64,000 bases of DNA, from NCBI GenBank assembly GCA_000634215.1, contig JFLX01000004.1, positions 1 to 64,000 on the forward strand. Direction: 5' to 3'. Under the pieces are notes generated by a model. The model saw nothing but the letters and a program-made list of their open reading frames with translations, searched no databases and had not been told where the DNA came from. Shown one piece after another: positions 1 to 10,648 of this stretch. Origin of the DNA: Prochlorococcus sp. scB243_495L20. GTDB taxonomy: Bacteria > Cyanobacteriota > Cyanobacteriia > PCC-6307 > Cyanobiaceae. The translations under genes and the position numbers were made by a program. Every line of letters starts with the position of its first letter. The first letter of the stretch is position 1.

Positions 1-207
1 AAAAAAAATAAAAAAATTAAGAATCTTTCAAAAAAAAGAAAAATTGAGCTTCAATCTTACAAAATAATATTCATTTTAAAAGATGTAGATCCAAAAGATC
101 CCACTGAAGAGTTGAGTTCCATATTGAGTAATTCTGAGGTAAATTTTGAAATAGAAAGGATTGAACGTATCTTAGATTCAAAAAATAAAAGTATGAATAA
201 AAATTAA
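1..207 (+). CDS. 3' end of an uncharacterised lysine-rich protein (truncated by window start)
   Basis: Frame 1 is open from base 1 to TAA at 205-207: ...KIIFILKDVDPKDPTEELSSILSNSEVNFEIERIERILDSKNKSMNKN*; followed 20 bp later by the next gene. Confidence 0.55.
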   Translation, partial: KKNKKIKNLSKKRKIELQSYKIIFILKDVDPKDPTEELSSILSNSEVNFEIERIERILDSKNKSMNKN

Positions 208-227
208 TTAAAAATATTCAACAAAAA

Positions 228-866
228 ATGAAAATAACAACAAAAACTGAAGCATTAAATATTGTCGAGACCTCTTATTTAGCATCTCTTTCATCTTTAT
301 TATGGGTTGCATTATATTATCTGCCAATTGGGGGAGCTTTATTAAGGTTGATTTTACCCCTCCCAATGATTTTTTTGCACTTGAGAAGGGGAAGTAAAAT
401 TGCATTGGAAGGACTTTTAATACAATTTCTACTTTTATTCATAATTATGGGTCCTGTTAGAGGAACTTTATTTTTATTTCCTTATGGGATTTTGGCTTTT
501 TGGCTAGGTTGGTGTTGGTTTAAAGAAAAGAGTTGGAAACTTAGTTTAACTGGGGGAGTTGTTATTGGAACCCTTGGCTTCTTAATAAGAGTAATAGCAT
601 TATCTACTTTGGTTGGAGATAATCTTTGGGTGTTAATTACTAGAGCGAGTTATGGTCTAATAGAAAAGTTAATTGGATTATTTAATTTACCTTTATATCC
701 TTCAATTTTGAGTATACAACTAGGTGCAATTTTATTAATAATTTTTCAAGAAATAGTTTATGTTTTAACTGTACATGTAGTTGCCTATTCTCTGTTTCCT
801 AGATTTAAATTAACCATCCCAGATCCTCCAAGATTGTTAAATAGCTTAGTTGATTTTAATAATTAA
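228..866 (+). CDS. DUF2232-like multi-pass membrane protein
   Basis: 212 aa, strongly hydrophobic with several TM segments; immediately upstream of the CobT-like gene, a known cyanobacterial arrangement. Confidence 0.7.
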   Translation: MKITTKTEALNIVETSYLASLSSLLWVALYYLPIGGALLRLILPLPMIFLHLRRGSKIALEGLLIQFLLLFIIMGPVRGTLFLFPYGILAFWLGWCWFKEKSWKLSLTGGVVIGTLGFLIRVIALSTLVGDNLWVLITRASYGLIEKLIGLFNLPLYPSILSIQLGAILLIIFQEIVYVLTVHVVAYSLFPRFKLTIPDPPRLLNSLVDFNN

Positions 867-877
867 AAAAAGTAAGA

Positions 878-2035
878 ATGTACAGTACAGAATTAGGGAT
901 AATTTTTTTTGGAAATGAATCCAATAAAAAAAGACAACTCAATAAGATAGAAATTCTGAAAAAGAGTATTAAAAATTTAAAAATATTTCTTATAATCGCT
1001 GGCACTAATACATCACAAATTCCAGGAATTTCCGCAGCAGGTATTAATCCAAAATCGAGGCGAACAACTGCTCTCGCAGATGCTGAATTTTTACTTGAGG
1101 GTGCTTCAAAAGATCATAAATATAAATTGCCTCTTCTCAATGCAGGAGTAACTCCGGCCCTAATTAGTCATGTTTGTTCAAAGCTGATAAATACTTATCC
1201 AGTTATTGTTCCTCTGGGAATAGGAGCAAAGCCTTATTTTAATCATTTGGTTGTAGAAGATAGAAATTTGGGCCCATCAAATTGTCTTACCACTGGTAAA
1301 TCGATGACTAAAGAGAGAGTTTTAAATCTCTATGAGAAAGGTCTTGCGATAGGAAAATCCTTAAAACAACCAGTTTTAATTTCTGAATCTGTACCGGGGG
1401 GCACCACAACTGCTCAGGCAGTAATGGAAGCTTTTGGTTTGCAGGTATCTAATTTAGTAGGGAGTAGTTTATTTAAAGCTCCAAGAGAACTAAGAAGACA
1501 GGTAATTAAAAGGGGACTTTTAAATGCGAATTTCAAGGCTGATTCCAACTCTTTTGATGTTGTCGCGGCAGTAGGTGATCCTTTCCAAGCTTTTTCAATG
1601 GGTCTATTAATTGGTGCCAGATTAGCAAAACAACCTGTAATATTGTCAGGAGGGAGTCAGATGTTAGCAGTCATTTTGCTTGTATTAGAATTTTTAGTTG
1701 AAAAAAATAAAGATGAATTTATTGAAGATGTTTTTATTGCGACAACTGGGTGGCTTGTGAAAGATAATTCTCTAAATGATTTAGTAAATCTAATTAATGA
1801 AAAATATGATGTCAAATTATTAGGTTTAGCCAGTCCTTTAAATTTTAAATCTTCAAAATACAAAGAATTGAAGGATTATGAATTAGGTCATGTAAAAGAA
1901 GGTGTTGGTGCTGGTGGAATATCATTGCTTGCTTTCTTAGATGGATTTAAAAATGAAGAAATAGTTTCATTGTGTCAACAAAATCTGGAAATGATGAAGG
2001 GCCTAGGTCAAATTTCTTTAGAGAAGGATTGCTGA
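878..2035 (+). CDS. cobT: TIGR00303-type CobT-like nicotinate-nucleotide:base phosphoribosyltransferase
   Basis: 385 aa; GTNTSQIPGISAAG, VPLGIGAKPYF, VPGGTTTAQAVMEAFG and GGSQMLAV motifs typical of this family. Confidence 0.8.
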   Translation: MYSTELGIIFFGNESNKKRQLNKIEILKKSIKNLKIFLIIAGTNTSQIPGISAAGINPKSRRTTALADAEFLLEGASKDHKYKLPLLNAGVTPALISHVCSKLINTYPVIVPLGIGAKPYFNHLVVEDRNLGPSNCLTTGKSMTKERVLNLYEKGLAIGKSLKQPVLISESVPGGTTTAQAVMEAFGLQVSNLVGSSLFKAPRELRRQVIKRGLLNANFKADSNSFDVVAAVGDPFQAFSMGLLIGARLAKQPVILSGGSQMLAVILLVLEFLVEKNKDEFIEDVFIATTGWLVKDNSLNDLVNLINEKYDVKLLGLASPLNFKSSKYKELKDYELGHVKEGVGAGGISLLAFLDGFKNEEIVSLCQQNLEMMKGLGQISLEKDC

Positions 2036-3034
2036 ATGTTTTCAAAATTTGCAACCAGAAGAGAATTTTTAAATTGTGGTAAGCTTTCGCTTTTATTTTT
2101 CTTAAACTCTTGCAGTAATTTACCTAATAAAGTAAAAATTGCATTACAAAATTCTTTTTATCCAGAATCTTTTAAAGATACGATTCCTAAAGATTGGAAG
2201 CAGGAAAAAATTAATTTTGAAAATATTCAGCTACAAAAAAATAGAAGCACAATTTTGAATTCTGACTTTACTTTAATAAATGATGGATGGATTTCTAGTA
2301 TAGATTTTTCAGAATTTGAAAAAATAAATGAATATGCACTGTTCGAAAATTTGGATAAGAGATCGATAGATTTTTTGGGAAGCTTTAATCAAAATCAGAG
2401 GAGTAAATTATTTCCTATTGGCGTAGTACCCTATACAATCATCATTAAAAATAATAAAGAATTAATAACTTCAGCAAGAACATCTTGGGATTTTCTTCTT
2501 TCTGAAAAATTAACTGGGAAAATTATTTTTCCTCAAAGTCCTAGAATAATATTGTCAATTGCTCAAAAAATTAATTCATCTAATTCTTTAAAAAAACTCA
2601 AAAGTCAAGCTATGTTATTTGATGATAAAAATATGCTCAATTGGTTGATTAATTCTGATGCTATTGTCGCAATAGTTCCTTATAGTCTTTGTTCAAAATA
2701 TTTAAAAATAGATCCAAGGCTTTCTTTAGTTTTCCCTAGCCAAGGCGTACCTTTGATGTGGCATTTTCTACTTAGTCGATCAAATCTAAATAATACAATA
2801 TTAATGAAATGGATTAAATCTTTAGAAAATAAATCAATAGTAGATAAATTAGTAAGCCAGGGTTGGTATCTTCCATTCAATAGTGATTATTTGCAAAGTA
2901 AATATAAAACTGAAATGCTCCCCATCTTAGGACCTTCTGAGAAATGTTGGGAAAATAGTTGGTCTTTCCCTGTCTTAACAAATGAACAAAAAATTAATCT
3001 TAAAAATATCTGGAATGAGTCTTTATCCCCATAA
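2036..3034 (+). CDS. Putative periplasmic solute-binding lipoprotein (spermidine/putrescine/iron SBP-like)
   Basis: 332 aa; N-terminal hydrophobic segment with FFLNSCSN lipobox-like motif; SBP-like WDFLLSEKLTGKIIFPQSPR; starts directly after the cobT stop. Confidence 0.55.
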   Translation: MFSKFATRREFLNCGKLSLLFFLNSCSNLPNKVKIALQNSFYPESFKDTIPKDWKQEKINFENIQLQKNRSTILNSDFTLINDGWISSIDFSEFEKINEYALFENLDKRSIDFLGSFNQNQRSKLFPIGVVPYTIIIKNNKELITSARTSWDFLLSEKLTGKIIFPQSPRIILSIAQKINSSNSLKKLKSQAMLFDDKNMLNWLINSDAIVAIVPYSLCSKYLKIDPRLSLVFPSQGVPLMWHFLLSRSNLNNTILMKWIKSLENKSIVDKLVSQGWYLPFNSDYLQSKYKTEMLPILGPSEKCWENSWSFPVLTNEQKINLKNIWNESLSP

Positions 3035-4165
3035 TCTTTTTGTAGGATTTTCAATTAATAAGTTATGAGTTTCCTTTAATAAATTTGGTATATCTAATTT
3101 ACTAGGACATTTAGGAACACATTTATTACATTCTTGACAAAATGAGGAATTTTTTTCTTCCCACCAGTGGCCAGCTTTTCCTATTAAATTGTATCTTTCT
3201 TTTGCAAATTCTAATTGGCCATAACCAACAGATATATTTCTTAAACGAAGTATTTCTGGAATAGGCACTTCATTTGGACATGGAAGACAAGATCTACATT
3301 GTTCACATTTGGTTGAGTTTAATCTTTCATTAGAAACTTCCTCAATTTTATTAAGGGCGCTTTTTTCAAGTTTTGTAAGCTTCTCAAATGAGTTTCTAAG
3401 TTTATGCGCAAATTCAAAATCTTTTCTGTTTGTCGCCCCCAAGGATAAAGTTGTAATGCCTTTTGCGAGAAGAAATCGATACGCTAATTCTAATGGATGA
3501 AAAGGCTTAGAGGCCTCTATCAAAATATCACTTGGAGAATACAATCTACCGCCTTTATCTGCAGGTGATATTGCTAAAACTCCCATACCTTTTTTTATAG
3601 CTTCCTCTGCTAAAGCAATCTTAGATTGATCTAAATAATGTAAGTGAAGACTACAAAAAGTAAAAACTTCACAGTTAATTGCATCTTGAATTAGTGAATA
3701 ACTTCCGTGAGAACTAAAACCGACTTGATCAACTAGTTCCTTCTCAAGTATCCAAGAAATGAATTTCTTACCCTCTCCAGAAAGAACCCAATCTAGATGT
3801 TGTTTTAAGTTGAGTCCGTGAATTGCAAGATTATTAATTTTCTCGCGATTTAAATTTTTAAGAGACTTTTTAAAATTATTTTTTAAAAAGTCAAAATCAC
3901 CCTTTGGTAAAACTTTGGAAGTAATCACCCAATTTTTTTCTTTTATATTCTCTTCTATTGCTAATTTTTTTATTGAATTTCCAATAAGTGATTCAGCATC
4001 ACCATAAGAGGGTGCTGTTTCTATGTGGTTAATTCCTACATAATATGCATTTTTTATTATGCTATACATTTTTTCGAGACTTTCAGTTGCTCGCATTGTC
4101 CCCAAAGTGAATAAGCTCACTTTCGCCCCTCTACCAAATGATCTTTTTTGTGAATTAATAATCAT
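3023..4165 (-). CDS. Aldo/keto reductase with C-terminal ferredoxin-type 4Fe-4S motifs
   Basis: 380 aa; AKR barrel plus CEQCRSCLPCPNEVPI and CQECNKCVPKCPSKLDIP cysteine clusters. Confidence 0.85.
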   Translation of the reverse strand: MIINSQKRSFGRGAKVSLFTLGTMRATESLEKMYSIIKNAYYVGINHIETAPSYGDAESLIGNSIKKLAIEENIKEKNWVITSKVLPKGDFDFLKNNFKKSLKNLNREKINNLAIHGLNLKQHLDWVLSGEGKKFISWILEKELVDQVGFSSHGSYSLIQDAINCEVFTFCSLHLHYLDQSKIALAEEAIKKGMGVLAISPADKGGRLYSPSDILIEASKPFHPLELAYRFLLAKGITTLSLGATNRKDFEFAHKLRNSFEKLTKLEKSALNKIEEVSNERLNSTKCEQCRSCLPCPNEVPIPEILRLRNISVGYGQLEFAKERYNLIGKAGHWWEEKNSSFCQECNKCVPKCPSKLDIPNLLKETHNLLIENPTKRLWG

Positions 4166-4275
4166 CTAAATATGATCAATTTCTTTTTATTTACTCTTTA
4201 ATTTATTTATAGTTGAAAATGATTTAAAGTAAATTAAAGTAAATATAAAATTTTGCAAAAATATTTTTTTAAACT

Positions 4276-4929
4276 ATGTTTACAGGAATAATTCAATCAG
4301 TTGGAAAACTAAGACAAGAAAAAAATATTTTAGAAATTGAAATTCTAGATAATTTATTTGATATGGAAATTGGTGACAGCATAGCTGTTGATGGAATCTG
4401 TTTGACAGTTAAAGAGATTTTTCAAAATAAATTTACTGTTGATGTTAGTGAGGAGACATTAAAAAAAACAACTTTAGGAGTAAAGTCCAACCTGAATCAG
4501 ATTGTTAATCTGGAGCCCGCTCTTAGGGTGTCTGACCGTCTAGGAGGGCATATAGTCAGCGGACATGTTGATGGCCTTGGAACGGTTAAGAATATAGAAA
4601 AATTAGAGAAATCTTGGCTCTTATCAATAAAGTGGAAAAATAATAATTTTTCAAAATATGTAGTTAATAAAGGGAGTATTTGTGTAAATGGTATAAGTCT
4701 TACGATTGCAAAATATGAGCAGGAAGGAGAAATATTTACTATTGCTATAATTCCTCATACTTGGCATAACACAAATCTAAATAAATTAAATATCGGTGAT
4801 AATGTAAACCTTGAGGCAGATGCACTAATTAAATATGTAGAGAAATTACTTTTATTTAATAAAAATAGTAATCAAGATTTATCTTCAAATAGTATTTCTT
4901 CCGAGTGGCTTAAGGAAAACGGTTGGTAA
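4276..4929 (+). CDS. ribE: Riboflavin synthase alpha subunit
   Basis: 217 aa; MFTGIIQ start, duplicated lumazine-binding domains, GGHIVSGHVDG motif. Confidence 0.93.
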   Translation: MFTGIIQSVGKLRQEKNILEIEILDNLFDMEIGDSIAVDGICLTVKEIFQNKFTVDVSEETLKKTTLGVKSNLNQIVNLEPALRVSDRLGGHIVSGHVDGLGTVKNIEKLEKSWLLSIKWKNNNFSKYVVNKGSICVNGISLTIAKYEQEGEIFTIAIIPHTWHNTNLNKLNIGDNVNLEADALIKYVEKLLLFNKNSNQDLSSNSISSEWLKENGW

Positions 4930-4939
4930 AATATTTTTT

Positions 4940-5293
4940 TTAATTTAATGGAATCAGATAAATTGTTTTTGATTCTTTTTTAAGATCGATTTTAAATTCC
5001 TGACCAGGTTCTAGACTTAATTTTTTGGTGTAGGCATGACCAATTAATAGGTTCCCATTGCCATGAACTTTAGTTTTGAATTCTGTCTGTCTGCCTCTTG
5101 AAGCTCTATTACCATTTTTCCCCTGACGACCATTTCCTATTTTGTAACCCTTAGCTTCAATAAGGGCCCTATAAAAACTTTTTCTTAAGATTCTTCCACT
5201 AGGACCTACGTACCCACAACCTCTTGCTATTTCATCTTCGGATTTTTTACTTAATAATTTTGCTTTTTCAAGAAGTTCTTTTCCTTCTAGCAT
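4940..5293 (-). CDS. cyAbrB-family transcriptional regulator
   Basis: 117 aa; cyanobacterial AbrB-like signature (GCGYVGPSGRILRKSFYRALIEAKG). Confidence 0.85.
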   Translation of the reverse strand: MLEGKELLEKAKLLSKKSEDEIARGCGYVGPSGRILRKSFYRALIEAKGYKIGNGRQGKNGNRASRGRQTEFKTKVHGNGNLLIGHAYTKKLSLEPGQEFKIDLKKESKTIYLIPLN

Positions 5294-5390
5294 TATCTGA
5301 CAAATTTCTAATTATATATTCTTACTAAAAAGGAGAACTGTGGCAATATAAATTAATAAAAAATATATTTAATTTTTTAAATTTAGTTTT

Positions 5391-5993
5391 TTATAAAAGA
5401 TACAAAATAATAAACAAAATAACCCATATTCCATCTACAAAATGCCAGTACAATTCAACAGCTTCCAAAGGGAACATATTTTGACTAGTTAATCTTCCGC
5501 CCTTGATTCTCGCTTGCCAAGCAATAATTAAAATCATTAAAGTGCCTAAAGTGACATGTAATCCATGAAAACCAGTAAGAGCATAAAAAGTACTTGCAAA
5601 TAAATTATCGGTTAATCCAAAAGGTAGATGAAAATATTCAAATAATTGACATATTAAAAATATAATTCCAAGAAAAGCAGTAAAAGATAGCCATTTTTGG
5701 GATTCAGAGTTTTTATCTTTTAAAAGTGCTTTGCCTGCTTTATGAAAGGTTGCACTACTAACAAGTAACAAAATTGTATTGAGTGTAGGTATTGATAGTT
5801 CTAATTCATAAATAGCACCATCAGGTAATGGATTTACTGCTTTATAAGTTAAATAAGCAGCAAAGAATCCAGCAAAAGTCATTCCGTCCGCAATTAGGAA
5901 AGTTATAAGACCAAACATTCTGAAGTCTTCATGTGTATCGTTAACTTCAGAGTTATTTTTTTGAATTTCTTTTGAGCTATCTAGAGTTGTCAT
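5391..5993 (-). CDS. ctaE: Cytochrome c oxidase subunit III
   Basis: 200 aa; FHGLHVTLGT and ELYWHFVDGIWVILF motifs. Confidence 0.95.
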   Translation of the reverse strand: MTTLDSSKEIQKNNSEVNDTHEDFRMFGLITFLIADGMTFAGFFAAYLTYKAVNPLPDGAIYELELSIPTLNTILLLVSSATFHKAGKALLKDKNSESQKWLSFTAFLGIIFLICQLFEYFHLPFGLTDNLFASTFYALTGFHGLHVTLGTLMILIIAWQARIKGGRLTSQNMFPLEAVELYWHFVDGIWVILFIILYLL

Positions 5994-6008
5994 ATGTTTT
6001 TATTTTCG

Positions 6009-7625
6009 TTAAGAAATTTCTTTACCATAACCATAAGGTTCTTCAACTAATGGAGCTTCTCCTTCCCAATTTTCAACTGGAGGTGGAGAAGATGTTAACC
6101 ATTCAGGTGTAAGAGCATTCCAAGGGTTATCTCCAGCATCTTTTCCATTCCTCACACTAAGGAATACATTAATTAAAAAAGGAATTGTACTGATAGCCAT
6201 CAAAAGAGCTCCAAGGCTACTAATTTGATTAACGAACTGGAATTGAGGATCATATTCTGCAACTCTTCTTGGCATTCCATTTAAACCAAGCCAATGTTGA
6301 GGAGCAAAACACAAGTTAAATCCAATAAAGGTAATGATAAAATGTAAAATTCCTAATTTTTCATTGAGCATTTTTCCAGTTACTTTTGGGAACCAATGAT
6401 AAATTGAAGAGAAAATAATAAAAACAGTCCCTCCATAAACTATGTAATGAAAATGGGCTACAACGAAATAGGTATCATGTACGTGAATATCGAAAGGGAC
6501 CTGTGCCAAAGCAACTCCTGTAATACCTCCAAAAACAAAATTTATAATAAATCCGCAAGAGAATAACATTGCACTATTGATGGAAATTTTACCTCCCCAT
6601 AATGTTGCAACCCAATTGAAAAATTTTATACCTGTTGGAACAGCAATAAATGCTGTGGCAATAGTAAAGAACAATCTCATCCAAGGAGGGGTTCCACTCG
6701 TAAACATGTGATGCGCCCAAACAACTAAACCTAAAACTACTATCCCCATTATTGAAAAAACCATTGTTGTATATCCAAAAAGTGGTTTTCTAGCATGTAC
6801 AGGAAGTATTTCACTAACTAAACCAAAGGCAGGAAGAACCATAATGTATACAGCTGGATGAGAATAAAACCAAAATAAATGCTGATAAACTACAACATTG
6901 CCACCCAAAACAGGATTGAAAAAACCTGTATTAGCGATGATATCGAAGCTAAGTAGAATTAAAGTGCCTGCTAAAACAGGAGTTGACAAAACAACTAATA
7001 GACTTGTCCCTAGCATTGCCCAACAATACATTGGCAATTGCATAAGTTTTAATCCTGGCCTTCTTAATTTGATAATGGTCGCGATAAAGTTTATTCCACC
7101 AAATATAGAACTGCCTCCAAGTAATAGGACGCTCAGAATCCAAATAATTTGTCCTGATTGAGGAGTAGTTATGCTCAAAGGAGGATAGGCCGTCCATCCA
7201 GCCTGAGCAGCACCCTCAACAAAATAGCTTGCTACCAGCATCAAACCTGAAGGAGGAATTAACCAAAAAGCTACAGCATTCAATCTTGGGAATGCCATAT
7301 CTCTAGCACCTACATAAAATGGAATTAAATAATTTCCAAAAGCACCGTTAACTACAGGCACTATCCATAGAAAAATCATTATTGTTCCATGAAGGGTTAA
7401 AACTTGGTTATATACATCTCTCGGCATAAAGTCAGACATCGGACTAGCTAGTTCAATTCTTATAGCGCTAGCTAAGGTTCCTCCTATTAAATAGAAAAGA
7501 AAACCGCAGACTAAGTATTGTATCCCAATTACTTTATGATCAAGGCTAAAACTAAAGTATCTAAGCCAGCCTTTAGGTTGAAGACTTTCATTATTAGTTT
7601 TTTGTGGATCAATTGATATTGTCAT
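6009..7625 (-). CDS. ctaD: Cytochrome c oxidase subunit I
   Basis: 538 aa; LFWFYSHPAVYIMVLP, HDTYFVVAHFHYI heme/CuB ligand motifs. Confidence 0.97.
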   Translation of the reverse strand: MTISIDPQKTNNESLQPKGWLRYFSFSLDHKVIGIQYLVCGFLFYLIGGTLASAIRIELASPMSDFMPRDVYNQVLTLHGTIMIFLWIVPVVNGAFGNYLIPFYVGARDMAFPRLNAVAFWLIPPSGLMLVASYFVEGAAQAGWTAYPPLSITTPQSGQIIWILSVLLLGGSSIFGGINFIATIIKLRRPGLKLMQLPMYCWAMLGTSLLVVLSTPVLAGTLILLSFDIIANTGFFNPVLGGNVVVYQHLFWFYSHPAVYIMVLPAFGLVSEILPVHARKPLFGYTTMVFSIMGIVVLGLVVWAHHMFTSGTPPWMRLFFTIATAFIAVPTGIKFFNWVATLWGGKISINSAMLFSCGFIINFVFGGITGVALAQVPFDIHVHDTYFVVAHFHYIVYGGTVFIIFSSIYHWFPKVTGKMLNEKLGILHFIITFIGFNLCFAPQHWLGLNGMPRRVAEYDPQFQFVNQISSLGALLMAISTIPFLINVFLSVRNGKDAGDNPWNALTPEWLTSSPPPVENWEGEAPLVEEPYGYGKEIS

Positions 7626-8425
7626 AAATTTACCTCTGGTTTTTTATTTTTGTTAAACCATTCGTTGTAATCAGATTCTTCTTCAACAATTATGGAGGCT
7701 CTCATTCCTCCATGATATGGACCACATAATTCTGCGCAAATTATCGGATATTTTCCTACTTTTGTTGGAGTGAAATTTAGAATAGTCGGTTGTCCGGGAA
7801 TAATATCCTGTTTAATTCTGAACTCTGGTACCCAAAAAGCATGAATCACATCTTTAGATTCCATTTTCATTGATACTTTTTGATCAACAGGAACGTGTAG
7901 TTCTCCTGATATGAAATTGCCCTTGGGGTAATTGAATAGAAATGCAAATTGCATAGCTGAAACTTCAATTGATAAATTATTTATTGCTATTTCATTATCC
8001 GAGGTTTGACTTATTCCGGCCCAAATTTTTTCAGTATTAGAACTCATCATTTCGTGGTTATGATTTAGTTCTTTCATCCCTCCCATTCGATCGTAGATGT
8101 TATAGCTATATAAACCTATTAATAAAACAATTATTGAAGGGATAATTGTCCACACAATTTCTAAGCTTAAGTTTCCCTCTAAAGCTATGCCATCACCTAT
8201 CTGATCATTTCTTTTCCTAAACTTAAATAAGCTATATATAACAGCTATTGTCATTCCTATAAAAATAATTAATCCAATGATGAAAAGAATTTTAAAAAGT
8301 TCATCGTAAATTGGTGCGTTAATACTTGCTTCAGCTGGGAGCAAATTTAAATTAAAACCAATCCAAAAAGATATAGCAAAAACAAGGGAAATAGTTAGAA
8401 TTAAATAAAAGTTTTTATTTAACAA
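7622..8425 (-). CDS. ctaC: Cytochrome c oxidase subunit II
   Basis: 267 aa; CuA motif CAELCGPYHGGM, two N-terminal TM helices. Confidence 0.95.
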   Translation of the reverse strand: MLNKNFYLILTISLVFAISFWIGFNLNLLPAEASINAPIYDELFKILFIIGLIIFIGMTIAVIYSLFKFRKRNDQIGDGIALEGNLSLEIVWTIIPSIIVLLIGLYSYNIYDRMGGMKELNHNHEMMSSNTEKIWAGISQTSDNEIAINNLSIEVSAMQFAFLFNYPKGNFISGELHVPVDQKVSMKMESKDVIHAFWVPEFRIKQDIIPGQPTILNFTPTKVGKYPIICAELCGPYHGGMRASIIVEEESDYNEWFNKNKKPEVNL

Positions 8426-8640
8426 TTGATCTCTAAAATTTTGTATTTATATCCTCAAGATATTCAATTATTTTAATCCTGCATCCTTTGTTAAAAGAAA
8501 AACATTTAAATTCACAACTTCTTAAGATTTATGAAATAAAAGGCGTATTATTAATAACTTTTTAGGGTTAATTGTCAGGGAAAAAAGATTAAATAAGTAA
8601 ATTATTTTTCAAATTAAACATATTAATTTTTAATTAATGT

Positions 8641-9615
8641 TTGGTTTTTAAATCTAATTTATTATGCAAAATAATAGGTTTTGTCCATTTGATTAATAAT
8701 CAATTATATAAATCAAAATATCTGACAATTTTTAAAAGGTTGGGAAGTCATACTGTACTAGCACTCATCGCACTAATCGTAATTGGAGGTGCTACTAGAG
8801 TAATGGAGGCTGGACTTGCCTGTCCAGATTGGCCATTATGTTATGGATCTTTTTTGCCTTTTAATCATATGAACCTAAGAGTATTTCTAGAGTGGTTTCA
8901 TCGTCTAGATGCTTTTCTGGTTGGAATATTAATTCTTTTTAAATTTTCCCTTTCAATTATTTGGAAAAATGAAATTCCAAATTGGTTACCTAAAACATAT
9001 TCAATATTACTTTTTCTCGTTATTGTCCAGGGATCTTTTGGAGCTTTAACAGTAATAAACTTGCTTGATTCATATACTGTTACTGGCCATCTTTTAATGG
9101 CTTTTCTACTTCTCATCACAACAATTTCAATAAATCAAAATTTAGAAAATGACGATACAGAAGAGCCATTAATTTGGTGGAGATTTTTATTGTTTTTTCC
9201 TATTTTACTTACTCTTATTCAATCTTTTATCGGAGTAAGGCTTTCATCAACTTGGTCAGCACATATTTGTTTATCTTTTAATAAACAATGTCTAATTCTA
9301 AATACTCATAAATTATTTGCTTTTCCAATTGCTTTTTCAATTCTATTGATTATAGCTACTGCAATTTATAAGAGAAGTTTGCTAAATGTAAATTGGAAAT
9401 ATCTCTCAGCACTTATTTTTCTATTGTTTTCCCAAATTGCTTTGGGTGTTTTAAGTCTTAAAACAAATTTGAATGAACCTATTTTTATTATCGGTCATCA
9501 ACTTAACGCCTCTTTATTTATTGCGATATTAACAACATTAATTTTTAGAAATCCTTTTACCAAAAAAGGTTTAAACCACTCCCTAAATTCTCAAATGGTT
9601 GGTATCAATTCATGA
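8641..9615 (+). CDS. ctaA: Heme A synthase (CtaA/Cox15)
   Basis: 324 aa; [29 protein letters not shown] motifs; adjacent to ctaB. Exact start uncertain (TTG). Confidence 0.9.
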   Translation: MVFKSNLLCKIIGFVHLINNQLYKSKYLTIFKRLGSHTVLALIALIVIGGATRVMEAGLACPDWPLCYGSFLPFNHMNLRVFLEWFHRLDAFLVGILILFKFSLSIIWKNEIPNWLPKTYSILLFLVIVQGSFGALTVINLLDSYTVTGHLLMAFLLLITTISINQNLENDDTEEPLIWWRFLLFFPILLTLIQSFIGVRLSSTWSAHICLSFNKQCLILNTHKLFAFPIAFSILLIIATAIYKRSLLNVNWKYLSALIFLLFSQIALGVLSLKTNLNEPIFIIGHQLNASLFIAILTTLIFRNPFTKKGLNHSLNSQMVGINS

Positions 9616-10613
9616 ACAGTAGTAATTTAGAAAACTTGAACTATAAATCATCAATTAGGGATGAAGTTGTACCTTCAAGAAAAAAAATAACTTTGCCCCC
9701 TTGGCTTGAAGTAGCAAAACCCAGATTAATCCCACTTTTATTGGCAACAACTTTGGGAGGAATGGCTTTAACTGAAGAATGGCCTTTGTCTTCACCGAAA
9801 CTTATCTGTACTTTAGGAGGCGGAGCTTTGGCGGCAGCAGCAGCAGGAGCTCTTAATTGCTTGTGGGAAATGGAATTAGATAAGAGGATGACAAGAACTA
9901 GCAAAAGAGCCTTGCCAGCTGGAAAGTTGTCATCTGAGACTGTATTTTTAGCAGCGGTATCTTGTACTTTGGCAGCTTCGATGCTTTTAGTAAGTGGTGT
10001 AAATTATTTGGCTGCGGGTTTAACTCTTCTTGGTTTATTTAGCTATGTAATTTTATATACAGTTATTTTGAAACCTCGTACAACAAAAAATATTGTCTTC
10101 GGAGGAGTTGCTGGTGCGATACCACCTTTAGTTGGAGCATCTGCTGCTACAGGGCATGTAGGTCTTAGTGGTTGGTGGTTGTTTGGTTTAGTAATGTTAT
10201 GGACCCCAGCTCATTTTTGGGCTCTTGCAATTTTGTTGAAGGATGATTACGCATCTGTTGGTATTCCTATGCTCCCTTCTGTTAAAGGATCTGTTTTTAC
10301 TGCTAAAGCGATTTCTCGTTATGGATGGGCAACAATTTTAATGAGTATTATGGGAGTTTTTGCTTTGCCTGAAGGGGGTCTTTTATACGGAATTATGTTA
10401 TTGCCATTTAATGGAAGACTTTTGCAATTAATAAATGAATTAAAGAAATCTCCTGATGATCTTTCAAGAGCAAAGTCTCTTTTTAGGTGGTCTATTCTAT
10501 ATATGTTTGGTATTTGTCTTTTGTTATTAATTTCCAGAACTCAACTATCCGTGGAATTTGAGCAGCAATCTATGCAAATATTTTTATCTATACTATCCCT
10601 GCTTAGTAATTAA
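9612..10613 (+). CDS. ctaB: Protoheme IX farnesyltransferase (heme O synthase)
   Basis: 333 aa UbiA-fold; [23 protein letters not shown] motif; 4-bp overlap with ctaA. Confidence 0.95.
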   Translation: MNSSNLENLNYKSSIRDEVVPSRKKITLPPWLEVAKPRLIPLLLATTLGGMALTEEWPLSSPKLICTLGGGALAAAAAGALNCLWEMELDKRMTRTSKRALPAGKLSSETVFLAAVSCTLAASMLLVSGVNYLAAGLTLLGLFSYVILYTVILKPRTTKNIVFGGVAGAIPPLVGASAATGHVGLSGWWLFGLVMLWTPAHFWALAILLKDDYASVGIPMLPSVKGSVFTAKAISRYGWATILMSIMGVFALPEGGLLYGIMLLPFNGRLLQLINELKKSPDDLSRAKSLFRWSILYMFGICLLLLISRTQLSVEFEQQSMQIFLSILSLLSN

Positions 10614-10648
10614 ATTAGATGTAAAATGTTTTTTAGGAAATAGTAAGT

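Noticed and set aside
6898-7197. ORFs of 87 and 82 aa overlapping ctaD
   Set aside because: Shadow ORFs within conserved cytochrome oxidase subunit I sequence.
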